Source: Prevotellaceae bacterium MN60 (GTDB lineage Bacteria > Bacteroidota > Bacteroidia > Bacteroidales > Bacteroidaceae). From it: a stretch of DNA of 64,000 bases. The DNA is taken from the NCBI GenBank assembly GCA_900199555.1, contig FZQZ01000010.1, positions 1 to 64,000 of the forward strand. The letters are read 5' to 3'. Made by a program: the position numbers and the translations under genes. The notes beneath the pieces are model-generated. The model was not told the DNA's origin, did not search any database, and saw nothing but the letters and a program-made list of their open reading frames with translations. The number at the start of each line of letters is the position of its first letter. The first letter of the stretch is position 1. Positions 16,731-26,344 of the stretch are shown piece by piece.

Positions 16731-17384
16731 TCAACTCATCTGCATCTCTCGCAATAGTTGTTTCTGACGCTCCGTCAATCCCGTAGGGAGATTTACTTGA
16801 TAGGTTAGGATGAGGTCTGTACCTCCCCTGCCCTTTCCACGCAATCGTACTTTAGTACCTGGTTGCGTCTCTGGCTTAATTTTTAATTTCAATCGTTCGC
16901 CAGTGCCCGTCGTCACCATGATGTCTCCACCAAGCATAGCGGTATATAAGTCGATGGTAACTGTGGCCTGCGTATTCTTGGGCGCCTCTTTATAACTTTG
17001 GGCACCTCGCATACCACCGCCAAACAAATCTTGGAAGAAGGACGAGAAGCCACCTCCGCCACCAGTCGAGAACGAAGAGAAATCGAAACCTTCAAAAGGA
17101 TTGCCGCCTCCCCGACCATAGCCACCGAAGCCACCGCCTGCCTTTTCATAAGCATCAGCTTGCTTCCACTGCTCTCCATACTTATCGTATTTAGCACGCT
17201 TTTCCGGGTCGCCTATCACGTCGTAGGCCTCCGTCAACGCTTGAAACTTAGCCTTTGCCTTAGGGTCGTCAGGATGCAGGTCGGGATGAAACTGCTTGGC
17301 ACGCTTTAGATAAGCGCGCTTTACATCCTTCTGCGGAATCGACTTGTCAACACCTAGAATTTTATAATAGTCAATGAATGCCAT
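16731..17384 (-). CDS. DnaJ-domain protein (CbpA-like co-chaperone)
   Basis: The 217-aa protein has an N-terminal J domain (about 4-70) with the HPD motif in QFHPDLHPDD, a Gly/Phe-rich linker (about 78-125) and one C-terminal DnaJ substrate-binding domain (TVTIDLYTAMLGGDI...). It lacks the Cys-rich zinc finger of type I DnaJ, so it is CbpA-like but shorter than E. coli CbpA (about 306 aa). It would stimulate a DnaK-type ATPase. It stands alone and converges on kdsB. Confidence 0.88.
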   Translation of the reverse strand: MAFIDYYKILGVDKSIPQKDVKRAYLKRAKQFHPDLHPDDPKAKAKFQALTEAYDVIGDPEKRAKYDKYGEQWKQADAYEKAGGGFGGYGRGGGNPFEGFDFSSFSTGGGGGFSSFFQDLFGGGMRGAQSYKEAPKNTQATVTIDLYTAMLGGDIMVTTGTGERLKLKIKPETQPGTKVRLRGKGRGGTDLILTYQVNLPTGLTERQKQLLREMQMS

Positions 17385-17473
17385 AACTATACCTCCACAT
17401 TTTTATTTATTTCTTTTAACCATTCACTAGCAAAAAGCGTGCCTAAGCGCTTGGAGGTTTCAAAAATAATATC

Positions 17474-17482
17474 TACCTTTGC
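17474..17482 (+). promoter_or_regulatory. Putative promoter of the 5'-nucleotidase gene
   Basis: TACCTTTGC about 50 nt before the ATG at 17532, in the divergent gap behind the dnaJ-like gene. Confidence 0.65.
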
Positions 17483-17531
17483 AAAAACATTTATCGTCAA
17501 AGATTAAACATTAACATCTCTAGATATACAT

Positions 17532-19259
17532 ATGAAAAAGACAGCGTTTGTCCTCTCACTTTTATGTTTAAGCATGGTTAGTATAGCCAAACAATCGAAA
17601 ACTATCACTATACGATTCATAGAAACATCAGATGTGCATGGTGCTTTCTTCCCATACAATTTCACAGAACAACGCCCCATGAAGGGTACGATGGCACGAG
17701 TAAGCACTTACTTAAAGCGCCAGCGAAAAGAATATGGCAATAACCTGATATTGCTTGACAATGGCGACATTCTGCAAGGTCAGCCCACGTGCTATTATAC
17801 TAATTTCGTAAAGACTGACGCACCCAATATTGCGGCAGAGGTTATCAACTATCTGCAATATGATGCCGAGACTTTTGGCAACCACGACATAGAACCCGGA
17901 CATGCTGTGTACGACAAGTGGGTAAAAGAGGTAAAATGCCCGATGCTGGGTGCAAACATCATTGATACCAAGACAGGCAAACCTTATGCAACTCCTTACA
18001 CGATTATTGAGCGCGAGGGTGTACGCATAGCCGTATTAGGAATGTTGACTCCAGCCATTCCCAATTGGCTGAGTGAGGACCTGTGGACGGGTTTGCATTT
18101 TGAAGACATGACAAAAAGTGCTCGCCACTGGATGAAGGTATTAAAAGAACAGGAGCGCGCCGATGTCATCGTTGGTCTCTTCCATAGTGGATGGGACGGC
18201 GGTATCGTTACAAATGAATACGAGGAGGACGTGGCTAAGAAGATAGCAGAGGTGGTAGAAGGCTTCGACGTTATCTTCTTTGGTCACGATCATACAGCAC
18301 GCAGCGCCAACATCAACGGCACACTCTGTCTCGACCCAGCTAATAATGCGGTAAACGTGGCTCAGGCAACAATCACCTTAAAGATTCAAGACAAGAAGAA
18401 TCGCCGTATAGAGATTCTCGACAAGAAGGGTGAGATTGTAGATATCACCGGCGAGGCTATTGATGAAGAATACGTCAACCACTTCCAGCAACAAATCAAC
18501 GAGGTGCGTCAATATGTAGAACGACAGATTGGCACATTTGCCACCACTATTCGCTCTCGCGACTCTTTCTTTGGTTCAGCAGCATTCACAGACTATATTC
18601 ACGCCTTACAGCTGGAAGAGACGCATGCCGACATCTCTATCACAGCACCTCTCACCTTTAATACAAGCATCAACGCTGGTCCTGTATATATGAGTGACAT
18701 GTTCAAGCTCTACCGCTATGAGAACAAAATCTACACACTGCGAATGACTGGTGAAGAGGTACGCAAGCATTTGGAGATGAGTTACGACTTATGGGTAAAC
18801 ACCATGAAGAGTGCTGATGACCACATCATGCTACTTAACAAGGGGGCAGAAGGTGACGAACAGCGCCGAGGCTTTAAGAACCTGACTTTCAACTTCGACT
18901 CGGCTGCAGGCATTGACTATGTGGTTGATGTTACCAAGCCCAATGGTCAGAAAGTCAAGATTCTACAATTCTCCGATGGCCGGTCCTTCGACGAGAAAGC
19001 GTGGTACACAGTAGTAATGAATAGTTATCGAGGCAATGGCGGTGGCGAGTTGCTCACCCATGGTGCAGGCATTCCCAAGGATTCTATCGAGGGTCGTATC
19101 ATCTATAAGAGTGAGCGCGACCAGCGTTACTACCTCACCAAGAAGATTGAGCGCGAAGGTACCGTAAATGCCAAGGCACTCAATAACTGGCGTTTCGTAC
19201 CCGAAGAATGGACACGTCCAGCAATTGAACGAGACAGAAAGATTATCTTTGGAGACTAA
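17532..19259 (+). CDS. Secreted 5'-nucleotidase / UshA-like metallophosphoesterase
   Basis: A signal peptide (about 1-19) precedes a calcineurin-like phosphoesterase domain with the metal motifs ETSDVHG, DNGDILQG, GNHDIE and FGHDHTAR. The second half is the 5'-nucleotidase C-terminal domain with a substrate-binding region (RSRDSFFGSAAFTDYIHALQ and the NSYRGNGGGE segment). Length 575 aa fits UshA/2',3'-cyclic phosphodiesterase relatives. It is expected to act in the periplasm on nucleotides for phosphate and nucleoside salvage. It is followed by nudC after 17 nt, a second nucleotide-hydrolysing enzyme. Confidence 0.9.
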   Translation: MKKTAFVLSLLCLSMVSIAKQSKTITIRFIETSDVHGAFFPYNFTEQRPMKGTMARVSTYLKRQRKEYGNNLILLDNGDILQGQPTCYYTNFVKTDAPNIAAEVINYLQYDAETFGNHDIEPGHAVYDKWVKEVKCPMLGANIIDTKTGKPYATPYTIIEREGVRIAVLGMLTPAIPNWLSEDLWTGLHFEDMTKSARHWMKVLKEQERADVIVGLFHSGWDGGIVTNEYEEDVAKKIAEVVEGFDVIFFGHDHTARSANINGTLCLDPANNAVNVAQATITLKIQDKKNRRIEILDKKGEIVDITGEAIDEEYVNHFQQQINEVRQYVERQIGTFATTIRSRDSFFGSAAFTDYIHALQLEETHADISITAPLTFNTSINAGPVYMSDMFKLYRYENKIYTLRMTGEEVRKHLEMSYDLWVNTMKSADDHIMLLNKGAEGDEQRRGFKNLTFNFDSAAGIDYVVDVTKPNGQKVKILQFSDGRSFDEKAWYTVVMNSYRGNGGGELLTHGAGIPKDSIEGRIIYKSERDQRYYLTKKIEREGTVNAKALNNWRFVPEEWTRPAIERDRKIIFGD

Positions 19260-19276
19260 ATTTTGAGGAATAAATT

Positions 19277-20023
19277 GTGAAATATTTTGTTTTTTGTCAG
19301 AGCGACCTCGTATTAGAGAAGGTTGGCGACAACTATAAGATACCAGAAGAAGAGCCCATTGCCACAAAGCCATGGACAACAGTGATGGATATAGATGGCG
19401 CTAAAGCGTATCGTATAGACCAGCCCATTACGGACTCTAACCGTTATGAGATGTGTGGTCTGCGTCCTAGTTATTATAAGTTATCCGAGGCTGACTATCG
19501 ATTGGCAGGTAAATGCCATGAACTACTCTATTGGGACCAGAACACAAAGTTTTGTGGTGTTTGTGGCGGAACCATGCACTTTGACACGCCTATCTCTAAA
19601 AAGTGCGACCAATGCGGCAAAGAAATTTGGCCACTACTGGCTCCCGCTGTTATCGTATTAGTGCGCAAAGGGGATGAAGTTCTTCTAGTACATGCCAACA
19701 ACTTCCGCGATGACCACTACGGACTGGTAGCTGGTTTTGTAGAGACTGGTGAGACACTTGAAGAGGCTGTCTATCGCGAGGTAATGGAGGAGACAGGATT
19801 GCATATTACCAACCTGAAATATTTTGGCAGTCAGCCTTGGCCCTACCCCTGCGGACTGATGGTTGGCTTCACAGCCGACTATGACGGAGGACAAATACAC
19901 TTGCAGCGCTCTGAACTATCTAAGGGAGCATGGTTTGACCGCAATCACCTGCCCCATATTCCCGAAAAGCTATCTATTGCCCGACAACTGCTTGATAGTT
20001 GGTTGGAGAAAAGCGAGGAGTGA
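19277..20023 (+). CDS. nudC: NAD+ diphosphatase (Nudix, NudC type)
   Basis: The 248-aa protein appears to start at a GTG. It has a zinc ribbon CGVCGG...CDQCG (about 93-115), a Nudix box beginning GFVETGETLEEAVYREV, and the NudC signature SQPWPYPCGLM that distinguishes NADH/NAD-cap hydrolases. It hydrolyses NAD(H) and, in E. coli, removes NAD caps from RNA. The stop codon lies inside a heptamer repeat array that fills the gap to the next gene. Confidence 0.92.
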   Translation: MKYFVFCQSDLVLEKVGDNYKIPEEEPIATKPWTTVMDIDGAKAYRIDQPITDSNRYEMCGLRPSYYKLSEADYRLAGKCHELLYWDQNTKFCGVCGGTMHFDTPISKKCDQCGKEIWPLLAPAVIVLVRKGDEVLLVHANNFRDDHYGLVAGFVETGETLEEAVYREVMEETGLHITNLKYFGSQPWPYPCGLMVGFTADYDGGQIHLQRSELSKGAWFDRNHLPHIPEKLSIARQLLDSWLEKSEE

Positions 20024-20073
20024 GATGAGTGAAGTGTGGAGTGAGGAGTGAGAAATGTAAAATGAGGAGTGAA
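20018..20073. repeat. Heptamer array between nudC and the lysozyme gene
   Basis: Eight in-phase 7-mers run from the last codons of nudC to the lysozyme start; exact GAGTGAG units stand at 20018, 20039 and 20046, with degenerate units between and after. Confidence 0.65.
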
Positions 20074-20075
20074 GG

Positions 20076-21497
20076 ATGAAGAAGTTGCGTTCTATAGCTA
20101 GTATTGCCGACTTGATAGTGCTGGTACTCATCGTGGTATTAAACCCGTTGAGTCCCTTACAGCCTTCTTATCGCCTTAATCCTCCACCCCACATCCCCGA
20201 CAAGATCATAATACGCTACTACCAAGATGTCAAGCCCGATTCACTTCTGAGCGAGCGTTTAGAGGCAGAGCTGGACGAGATGCGCTATTATCTGCGTGTA
20301 CACAATGTGACAGATGAAGGTTACCAATATGTAGCGCAATATCATACACAGCTATTGCAAAAGGCAAGGATGACCAAAGCATCCAGATTAACTAAAGATT
20401 CTAAGATATCTAGAGTTTCTAGAGACACCATCCCTGCCAGGTTGCGCCCCATGGTTGCCGTAAAAGCCATGGGTGGCTATTGGAAGGCCGGTCACTTCTA
20501 TCTAGGCAAGCTCAACGGCAAAGGTATTGCCCGCGACCGACAAAGTCGTATTGTATCGGCTGTATGGTCGGCAGACACCGTAGTTTATGGCATGCGCAAT
20601 GATGAGCAAGGATGCTATGAAGGACAGATGGATTCCCTTTTACAAGCTTGCGGACAAGGCATGATGGATGAATGGGATGGCTGTCACAAGGAAGGCTACT
20701 GGCTAGGAGACAAGATGCACGGCTTTGGCTTCGACTCTTCGCCTCATCATCAGTTGCATGTAGGCGAATGGAAAGCAGGCAAATTCTTAGGCGAGAAACT
20801 AAAATATACTGCCGAACGCATATATGGTATAGATATCTCGCGCCACCAACATGAGAAAGGACGCCATCGTTATGGCATCAATTGGTCGCAATTACGCATC
20901 ACCTCACTGGGCAAACGTCATGATGCTCAGGGGCGTACCTTCCCCGTTTCTTTTGTCTATATTAAATCTACAGAAGGTACCACCATCCGCAATCGCTACT
21001 TCATGCAGGATTACATGAAAGCCAAGAAGCATGGCATTCATGTGGGAGCTTATCACTTTTTCTCTATGAAGACCAGTGCAGAGGCTCAGGCGAACTATTT
21101 CCTGAATCATACACTTTTCCGCAAAGGTGACTTTCCTCCTGTACTTGACGTAGAGCCTACCGATGCACAAATTCGTCAAATTGGAGGCGATAACGAGCTA
21201 ATGCGACGCATTCGTATCTTTATGCGAATGGTGGAAAGGCGCACAGGTATGCGCCCCATCCTATATATCAGCCAGATGTTTATCAACAAGCATATGGCGA
21301 ACGCTGAAGACATTAAAAAGAATTACAATGTATGGATTGCACGATATGGTCAATACAAGCCTGACGTGCGACTGGTTTATTGGCAACTATGCCCCGACGG
21401 ACGTGTCAACGGAATCACGGGAGAGGTGGATGTAAACGTATTCAATGGCTACAAGAATCAATTTGACGAATTCATCAGAATAGGTTTTCACAAATAG
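20076..21497 (+). CDS. GH25 lysozyme with N-terminal MORN-like region
   Basis: The 473-aa protein has an N-terminal hydrophobic segment (about 10-24, signal or anchor), a MORN-like region (about 125-250; GHFYLGKLNGKGIARD, GYWLGDKMHGFGF) and a GH25 muramidase domain (about 250-470). Catalytic motifs are YGIDISRHQ, FVYIKSTEGTT, VGAYHFFS and PVLDVEP, holding the expected Asp and Glu residues. It should cut peptidoglycan between MurNAc and GlcNAc. Residues around 99-116 (Ser/Lys/Arg-rich, from 20372-20424) come from a low-complexity stretch containing TCTAGAGTTTCTAGAGA, another apparent repeat insertion. Confidence 0.88.
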   Translation: MKKLRSIASIADLIVLVLIVVLNPLSPLQPSYRLNPPPHIPDKIIIRYYQDVKPDSLLSERLEAELDEMRYYLRVHNVTDEGYQYVAQYHTQLLQKARMTKASRLTKDSKISRVSRDTIPARLRPMVAVKAMGGYWKAGHFYLGKLNGKGIARDRQSRIVSAVWSADTVVYGMRNDEQGCYEGQMDSLLQACGQGMMDEWDGCHKEGYWLGDKMHGFGFDSSPHHQLHVGEWKAGKFLGEKLKYTAERIYGIDISRHQHEKGRHRYGINWSQLRITSLGKRHDAQGRTFPVSFVYIKSTEGTTIRNRYFMQDYMKAKKHGIHVGAYHFFSMKTSAEAQANYFLNHTLFRKGDFPPVLDVEPTDAQIRQIGGDNELMRRIRIFMRMVERRTGMRPILYISQMFINKHMANAEDIKKNYNVWIARYGQYKPDVRLVYWQLCPDGRVNGITGEVDVNVFNGYKNQFDEFIRIGFHK

Positions 21498-22147
21498 AAT
21501 TCCTTCGTCAGTTCCTGATACCTCTCTGAGCCAATTGTCAGCTGTTCTTGTTCACAACAACAAGGATGTTTCTTGAACGATAGCAGATAGCGCTTCGCTG
21601 GTTTTCTTTCCGTTGTTTTCACAGCGCAAACCTTACTAGGAAAGAATCCAACAAAAATAGCCTCATCTTCCATTCGTTTACGGTAATCGAAAGGTACTAC
21701 CACACTCAACTCTCCCTCATCACTCAACAAGCGCCATGCAGCCTGCATCAGTTCTGTATAGGTGAGCGTCTGGGTATGTCGTGCCACATTGCGCTGTTCA
21801 TCAGGACCAGCCAAGGAGTCGATAAAAAAAGGCGGATTACTGATAATAGCATCATACTCTCCTTGATGTTCCTGAAGGGTGTTGTGGAGTACGGTTATCT
21901 GTTGAGAAAAAGGCGATTGCGCCACATTCTGTTGTGCTTGTTTTGCAGCGCCCTCATCAACATCTATGGCTGTCACCACAGCATTCGGATAGCGTTGTGC
22001 CATCATCAAGGCAATAATTCCCGTACCCGTACCAGCATCCAGAACACGTTTCCCGCCATTGGCCCATGCCCCAAGTAGCACGCCATCGGTTCCTACTTTC
22101 ATGGCGCATAAATCCTGATATATGGTAAACTGTTTGAATTGAAACAT
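21488..22147 (-). CDS. trmN: tRNA1(Val) (adenine-N6)-methyltransferase, YfiC family
   Basis: The 219-aa protein has the SAM-binding motif DAGTGTGIIALMMAQR and the N6-methyltransferase motif IISNPPFF. The N-terminal MFQFKQFTIYQDLCAMKVGTDGVLLGAW is highly characteristic of YfiC/TrmN6, which methylates A37 of valine tRNA. It converges on the lysozyme gene with a 10-bp overlap of their 3' ends. Confidence 0.93.
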   Translation of the reverse strand: MFQFKQFTIYQDLCAMKVGTDGVLLGAWANGGKRVLDAGTGTGIIALMMAQRYPNAVVTAIDVDEGAAKQAQQNVAQSPFSQQITVLHNTLQEHQGEYDAIISNPPFFIDSLAGPDEQRNVARHTQTLTYTELMQAAWRLLSDEGELSVVVPFDYRKRMEDEAIFVGFFPSKVCAVKTTERKPAKRYLLSFKKHPCCCEQEQLTIGSERYQELTKEFYL

Positions 22148-22179
22148 GTTTTCTTTTTACACTTTAATCATTGATAAAA

Positions 22180-23439
22180 TTATTTCAACTCACTAATCCA
22201 CCGCGCGATATCAGAAAGGACTTCGGGAGATATGGTTTCCTCTATCTCTGCATACTCGGTAACAAGACCTGTAGTGCAGTGTTGGAAGAGGTGATTCAAA
22301 TGAGGATATTCCTTGATGAGGTTCTGCTTTGACTTTGGAAGCAGACGCTTGATGGCCGTGAGATTTTGAGAGGAAATAACCTGACAATCTTGATCACCAT
22401 TGAGGGCAAAAACGGGGCAACGAGTTGCTGCAATGTCAGCTGAGGGATCGTAGTCGATAAACCATTTAAGCCAAGGCATTTGTTGAACAACATCCTGTTT
22501 ACGGAGTTTCTCAACAGTCATGTCGGCAGGCATTCCCGATAACGACATGATGCGATTGTCTTGCACCACCAATAATGTGTCTCCTTTCACCCCAGGACCA
22601 GCCAGCGAAACAATGAAATCGGTCAGTTTCTTTGCGCCAAGCATAAAAGCGATAGACCCGCCCTCACTATGTCCTAACAGGCCTACCTTAGAGAACGCTT
22701 TTAGATTGCGTAGGTATTCCAATCCAGCTGCAGCATCGCGAGCAAAATCTTCTGTTGTCGCATTTTTCACTTCACCACCCACAGAAGCACCTGTGGCACG
22801 ATCATCATATCTCAACGTGGCAATACCATGACGGGCTAGATAGTCGGCAATAACAAGAAAAGGCTTATGATCCATCAGTTTCTCATCACGATCCTGCTGA
22901 CCACTACCCGAAACAAGTAGAACGACAGCGGGTTTCTGCTTCGACTGATTATCGTAGTCCACAGGCCAGGTTAGCGTACCTACCAATGTAGCAAAGTCTG
23001 TCGCATTAGCAAACATCACTTCTTCCGTTTTGTAAGGGAAAGGTTCTTTAGGTGTCTGCGGACGCTTCACCTCAACAATTCCCTTATTTAACACAAGCGG
23101 CAGCGACTGACCATTCTGCGAGAACGTACCGACAAGTTTTCCTTCCTTCAGTCGTGCTTGGTAAGTCAAATTGATATGCTCGACTTTAATCGCCAACGAG
23201 TCGTCGCTCAGATATTCCTTATAGGTTGGAATACCATTCGCACCTTGATCTGGACTGTCAAGGGTTACTACGACATACCCATCGGCTTGTTCCAAATGGA
23301 GCACTAATCTCAGCGACATAGCGCCTACGTATAACTTACCCGACCAAGCACCTAACAATGTCGTTGTCGAATTCACCTGTGCATACCCTGTCAGCGAGAC
23401 AATGGCAAAAATGATAGTAATAAGATATCTCATCATCAC
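22180..23439 (-). CDS. Secreted alpha/beta hydrolase
   Basis: A signal peptide (TIIFAIVSLTGYAQ) is followed by an N-terminal beta domain (about 25-130) typical of DUF3887/esterase-type hydrolases, then an alpha/beta hydrolase fold with VLLVSGSGQQDRDE, the nucleophile elbow GHSEGGSIAF, the acid region FALNGDQDCQV and the His in YPHLNHLFQH. The 419-aa protein resembles Bacteroidetes acyl esterases/peptidases of the S33-like group. Substrate unknown. The first three codons include alternative Met starts. Confidence 0.85.
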   Translation of the reverse strand: MMMRYLITIIFAIVSLTGYAQVNSTTTLLGAWSGKLYVGAMSLRLVLHLEQADGYVVVTLDSPDQGANGIPTYKEYLSDDSLAIKVEHINLTYQARLKEGKLVGTFSQNGQSLPLVLNKGIVEVKRPQTPKEPFPYKTEEVMFANATDFATLVGTLTWPVDYDNQSKQKPAVVLLVSGSGQQDRDEKLMDHKPFLVIADYLARHGIATLRYDDRATGASVGGEVKNATTEDFARDAAAGLEYLRNLKAFSKVGLLGHSEGGSIAFMLGAKKLTDFIVSLAGPGVKGDTLLVVQDNRIMSLSGMPADMTVEKLRKQDVVQQMPWLKWFIDYDPSADIAATRCPVFALNGDQDCQVISSQNLTAIKRLLPKSKQNLIKEYPHLNHLFQHCTTGLVTEYAEIEETISPEVLSDIARWISELK

Positions 23440-23578
23440 AATGTATCTACTTATTAGTTACTATATTCAAAACGATTTATTGCCAAATATATTGCACAAA
23501 GAATCAAAAACCGTAATGGTGGTTTTAAGACACAAAACGAGAACGCACTTTTTTGTATAGGTTCTTTCGTACCCTTTC

Positions 23579-23645
23579 CCTCCCCCTCTACATATACACC
23601 CTCCTCTCTATATTTAGAGAGAGGGAGGGTTATATGAGGGGGAGG
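23579..23645. repeat. GC-rich nested hairpin
   Basis: CCTCCCCCTC (23579-23588) pairs with GAGGGGGAGG (23636-23645). Inside it, an imperfect inverted repeat of ACCCTCC/GGAGGGT type spans 23598-23630. It is related to the CCTCCCCC hairpins at 6832 and around 51.3-51.5 kb. Confidence 0.75.
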
Positions 23646-23693
23646 ATGGGTACTCCGGAACCATACCATAAAAAAGTCCGTGCTTTCATCGCT

Positions 23694-23759
23694 ATCGAAT
23701 AATGCCGTCAAACTCATCGAATAATGCCGTCAAACCCATCGAATAATGTCGTCAAACTA
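23694..23759 (+). repeat. Three tandem 22-bp units
   Basis: Units at 23694-23715, 23716-23737 and 23738-23759 share ATCGAATAATGCCGTCAAAC; the third has T for C in GTCG. Their reverse complement matches the array at 51366-51497. Confidence 0.9.
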
Positions 23760-23858
23760 TCCGCAACCAACAACCCCGAGAATAGTAATCAATATCAATT
23801 ATTTGCACAAGATATTAAAATATCTTATCACTTGTGCATCTATTTCGAGATTATTTTG

Positions 23859-23867
23859 TACCTTTGC
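23859..23867 (+). promoter_or_regulatory. Putative lon promoter
   Basis: TACCTTTGC lies 8 nt before an ATG at 23876 and 26 nt before the ATG at 23894. It rules out the far-upstream ATG at 23834. Confidence 0.7.
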
Positions 23868-23893
23868 ACCCTATTATGGAAAATAAAATCGCA

Positions 23894-26344
23894 ATGTATA
23901 TGGATAACAAGAACAGGTCGTTCTCAATGATTGCCGACGTAGAAGGCGACTATAGCGACCTGACAAGTATGGAAATGCCCGAGGCGTTGCCCATCTTAGC
24001 TGTGCGCAATCTTGTATTATTCCCAGGTGTAGTATCACCCATCTTGATTGGTCGCGAGTCGAGCATGTCGCTCATTCGTAAAGCCGAGAAGCAAGATGGT
24101 TTGATCGGTGTTATCTGTCAGCGCGACGCAGAGGTAGAGAGCCCTATCCGTTCCGACCTCTACGACTTTGGTGTATTTGCCAAAGTACTGAAGATACTAA
24201 CCTTGCCTAATGGTAATATCACAGCCATCATACAAGGATTGGGACGCATACGTCTGTTAGAGATTCTGAAATACAAGCCCTACATGATGGGCCACGTAAT
24301 AGCTGCGCCTGAAGAGGAGCCCGACAAGAAAGACATGGAGTTCCAAACAGCCGTTGAAGACCTGCGCAATCAGACAGCAGAGTATATCCACATGAGTGAT
24401 GACATTCCCGAGGAGGCCTCATTTGCCATCAAGAATGTGGGCAACAATATCATGGCGCTGAACTTCATCTGCTCGAATATGCCCTTCGGTATTAAGGAGA
24501 AGATGGGATTGTTGCAGCTTGACAGCATCAAGGAGCGCTTGTTCAACACGATGCGTATCGTGAACCGCGAGATTAGCTTGCAGAATCTGAAGCTTGACAT
24601 CCGCAACAAGACACGCGATGACATCGATGAGCAGCAGCGCAACTACTTCTTGCAGCAGCAGATTAAGAATCTGCAAGCTGAGATGGGCAACGAGAGTACA
24701 CCCGAGAAGAAGGAACTGATGGAGAAGGCTGCTAAGAAGAAGTGGCCTGAAGAGGTGGGCAAGTTCTTCGCCAAGGAATTGGAGAAGCTGGATCAGGTTA
24801 ATCCAAACTCGCCCGACTTCAACGTACAGTTGACCTATCTGCAGACGCTGGTAAGCCTGCCTTGGGGAGAATATACCAAGGACGATCTGAACCTGCAGCG
24901 TGCAAAAAAGATTTTGGACCGCGACCACTATGGTATGGAGAAGGTGAAGGAGCGTATCTTGGAATATATCGCTGTATTGTCATTACGTGGCGACCTGAAG
25001 AGTCCTATCCTTTGTCTCTATGGCCCTCCAGGAGTTGGTAAGACCTCACTGGGCAAGTCGATTGCCGATGCTCTCAAGCGCAAGTATGTTCGCGTCAGCT
25101 TAGGCGGTCTGCACGACGAAGCAGAGATTCGCGGTCATCGTCGCACCTATATCGGTGCTATGCCTGGCCGTATCATCAAGAATATTCAGAAGGCTGGCAG
25201 TTCTAACCCTGTATTCATTCTCGACGAGATTGACAAGGTAACACAGAACACGCACAATGGCGACCCAGCATCAGCACTGCTTGAGGTATTAGACCCCGAG
25301 CAGAATAATGCCTTCCACGACAACTACCTTGACGTAGACTATGACTTGTCTAAGGTGATGTTTATCGCTACTGCCAACAACCTTGGTTCTATTCCTCGTC
25401 CCCTACTCGACCGTATGGAGATTATCGAGGTAAGCGGCTATATCACTGAAGAGAAATACGAGATAGCCAAGCGCCACCTCGTACCACGAGAGAAAGACAA
25501 TACTGGTCTGACTGATAAGAAGCTGACCTTCAACAAGGCAGCCATCGAAAAGATTATTGAGCAGTACACTCGTGAGAGCGGCGTTCGCCAGTTGGAAAAG
25601 CAGGTAAACAAGGCGCTGCGCAAGTTAGCATTCAAGAAGGCTGAGAGCGGTGAACTGCCCTACGAGAAGATTACACCAACAGAGATAGAGGACTTGTTGG
25701 GTAAGCCCCCCTTCTATCGCGACATCTATCAAGGCAATGCCTATGCAGGTGTGGTGACAGGTCTGGCTTGGACCAGTGTGGGCGGTGAGATTCTCTTCAT
25801 TGAGACCTCTCTGTCAAAGGGTAAAGGCTCTAAACTTACGCTGACAGGTAACCTTGGCGATGTAATGAAGGAGAGTGCCGTTATCGCATTGGAGTATGTT
25901 AAGGCTCATGTTGACAAGTTAGGCATTGATTATCGCATCTTTGACCAGTGGAATATTCATATCCACGTACCAGAGGGTGCCACACCGAAAGATGGCCCTT
26001 CAGCAGGTATCACTATTGCAACAAGTATCGCCTCTGCACTAACACAGCGCAAGGTGCGTAAGAATACGGCCATGACGGGTGAGATTACCCTACGAGGCAA
26101 GGTATTGCCCGTAGGTGGCATCAAGGAGAAGATTCTGGCTGCTAAACGTGCTGGTATCACCGATATCGTGATGTGCAAAGAAAACGAGAAGGACATCAAC
26201 GAGATTCCAGAAATCTATCTGCAAGGGGTTTCTTTCCACTATGTAGAGAACGTGCAGGACGTATGGGATTTTGCGCTGACTAACGAAATTGTAGACAAGC
26301 CATTGGACTTCACTATCGAGGAAGAGAATAAGAGCGAAAAATGA
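23894..26344 (+). CDS. lon: ATP-dependent protease Lon
   Basis: About 816 aa. The order is an N-terminal substrate domain ([17 protein letters not shown]...), a coiled coil, an AAA+ domain with Walker [10 protein letters not shown] and Walker [10 protein letters not shown], and the C-terminal protease with the catalytic Ser in [10 protein letters not shown] and Lys in [14 protein letters not shown]. It degrades damaged and regulatory proteins. The start is uncertain: 23876, 23894 and 23900 are all ATG in frame; 23894 leaves a normal short leader after the promoter. The stop overlaps the tgt start as ATGA, suggesting coupled translation. Confidence 0.95.
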   Translation: MYMDNKNRSFSMIADVEGDYSDLTSMEMPEALPILAVRNLVLFPGVVSPILIGRESSMSLIRKAEKQDGLIGVICQRDAEVESPIRSDLYDFGVFAKVLKILTLPNGNITAIIQGLGRIRLLEILKYKPYMMGHVIAAPEEEPDKKDMEFQTAVEDLRNQTAEYIHMSDDIPEEASFAIKNVGNNIMALNFICSNMPFGIKEKMGLLQLDSIKERLFNTMRIVNREISLQNLKLDIRNKTRDDIDEQQRNYFLQQQIKNLQAEMGNESTPEKKELMEKAAKKKWPEEVGKFFAKELEKLDQVNPNSPDFNVQLTYLQTLVSLPWGEYTKDDLNLQRAKKILDRDHYGMEKVKERILEYIAVLSLRGDLKSPILCLYGPPGVGKTSLGKSIADALKRKYVRVSLGGLHDEAEIRGHRRTYIGAMPGRIIKNIQKAGSSNPVFILDEIDKVTQNTHNGDPASALLEVLDPEQNNAFHDNYLDVDYDLSKVMFIATANNLGSIPRPLLDRMEIIEVSGYITEEKYEIAKRHLVPREKDNTGLTDKKLTFNKAAIEKIIEQYTRESGVRQLEKQVNKALRKLAFKKAESGELPYEKITPTEIEDLLGKPPFYRDIYQGNAYAGVVTGLAWTSVGGEILFIETSLSKGKGSKLTLTGNLGDVMKESAVIALEYVKAHVDKLGIDYRIFDQWNIHIHVPEGATPKDGPSAGITIATSIASALTQRKVRKNTAMTGEITLRGKVLPVGGIKEKILAAKRAGITDIVMCKENEKDINEIPEIYLQGVSFHYVENVQDVWDFALTNEIVDKPLDFTIEEENKSEK

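Larger units (their letters stand above)
23440..23893. other. Repeat-bearing intergenic region upstream of lon
   Basis: No gene is convincing in these 454 bp. They hold a minus-strand -7 box TATATTTG at 23484-23491 for the hydrolase gene, a long GC-rich hairpin, an array of three 22-bp units, and the lon promoter. An 87-codon frame at 23454-23717 on the minus strand is a read-through of the repeat. Confidence 0.7.

Noticed and set aside
23454..23717. Minus-strand frame of 87 codons between the hydrolase gene and lon
   Set aside because: It reads across the GC-rich hairpin and one 22-bp unit; no recognisable protein features.
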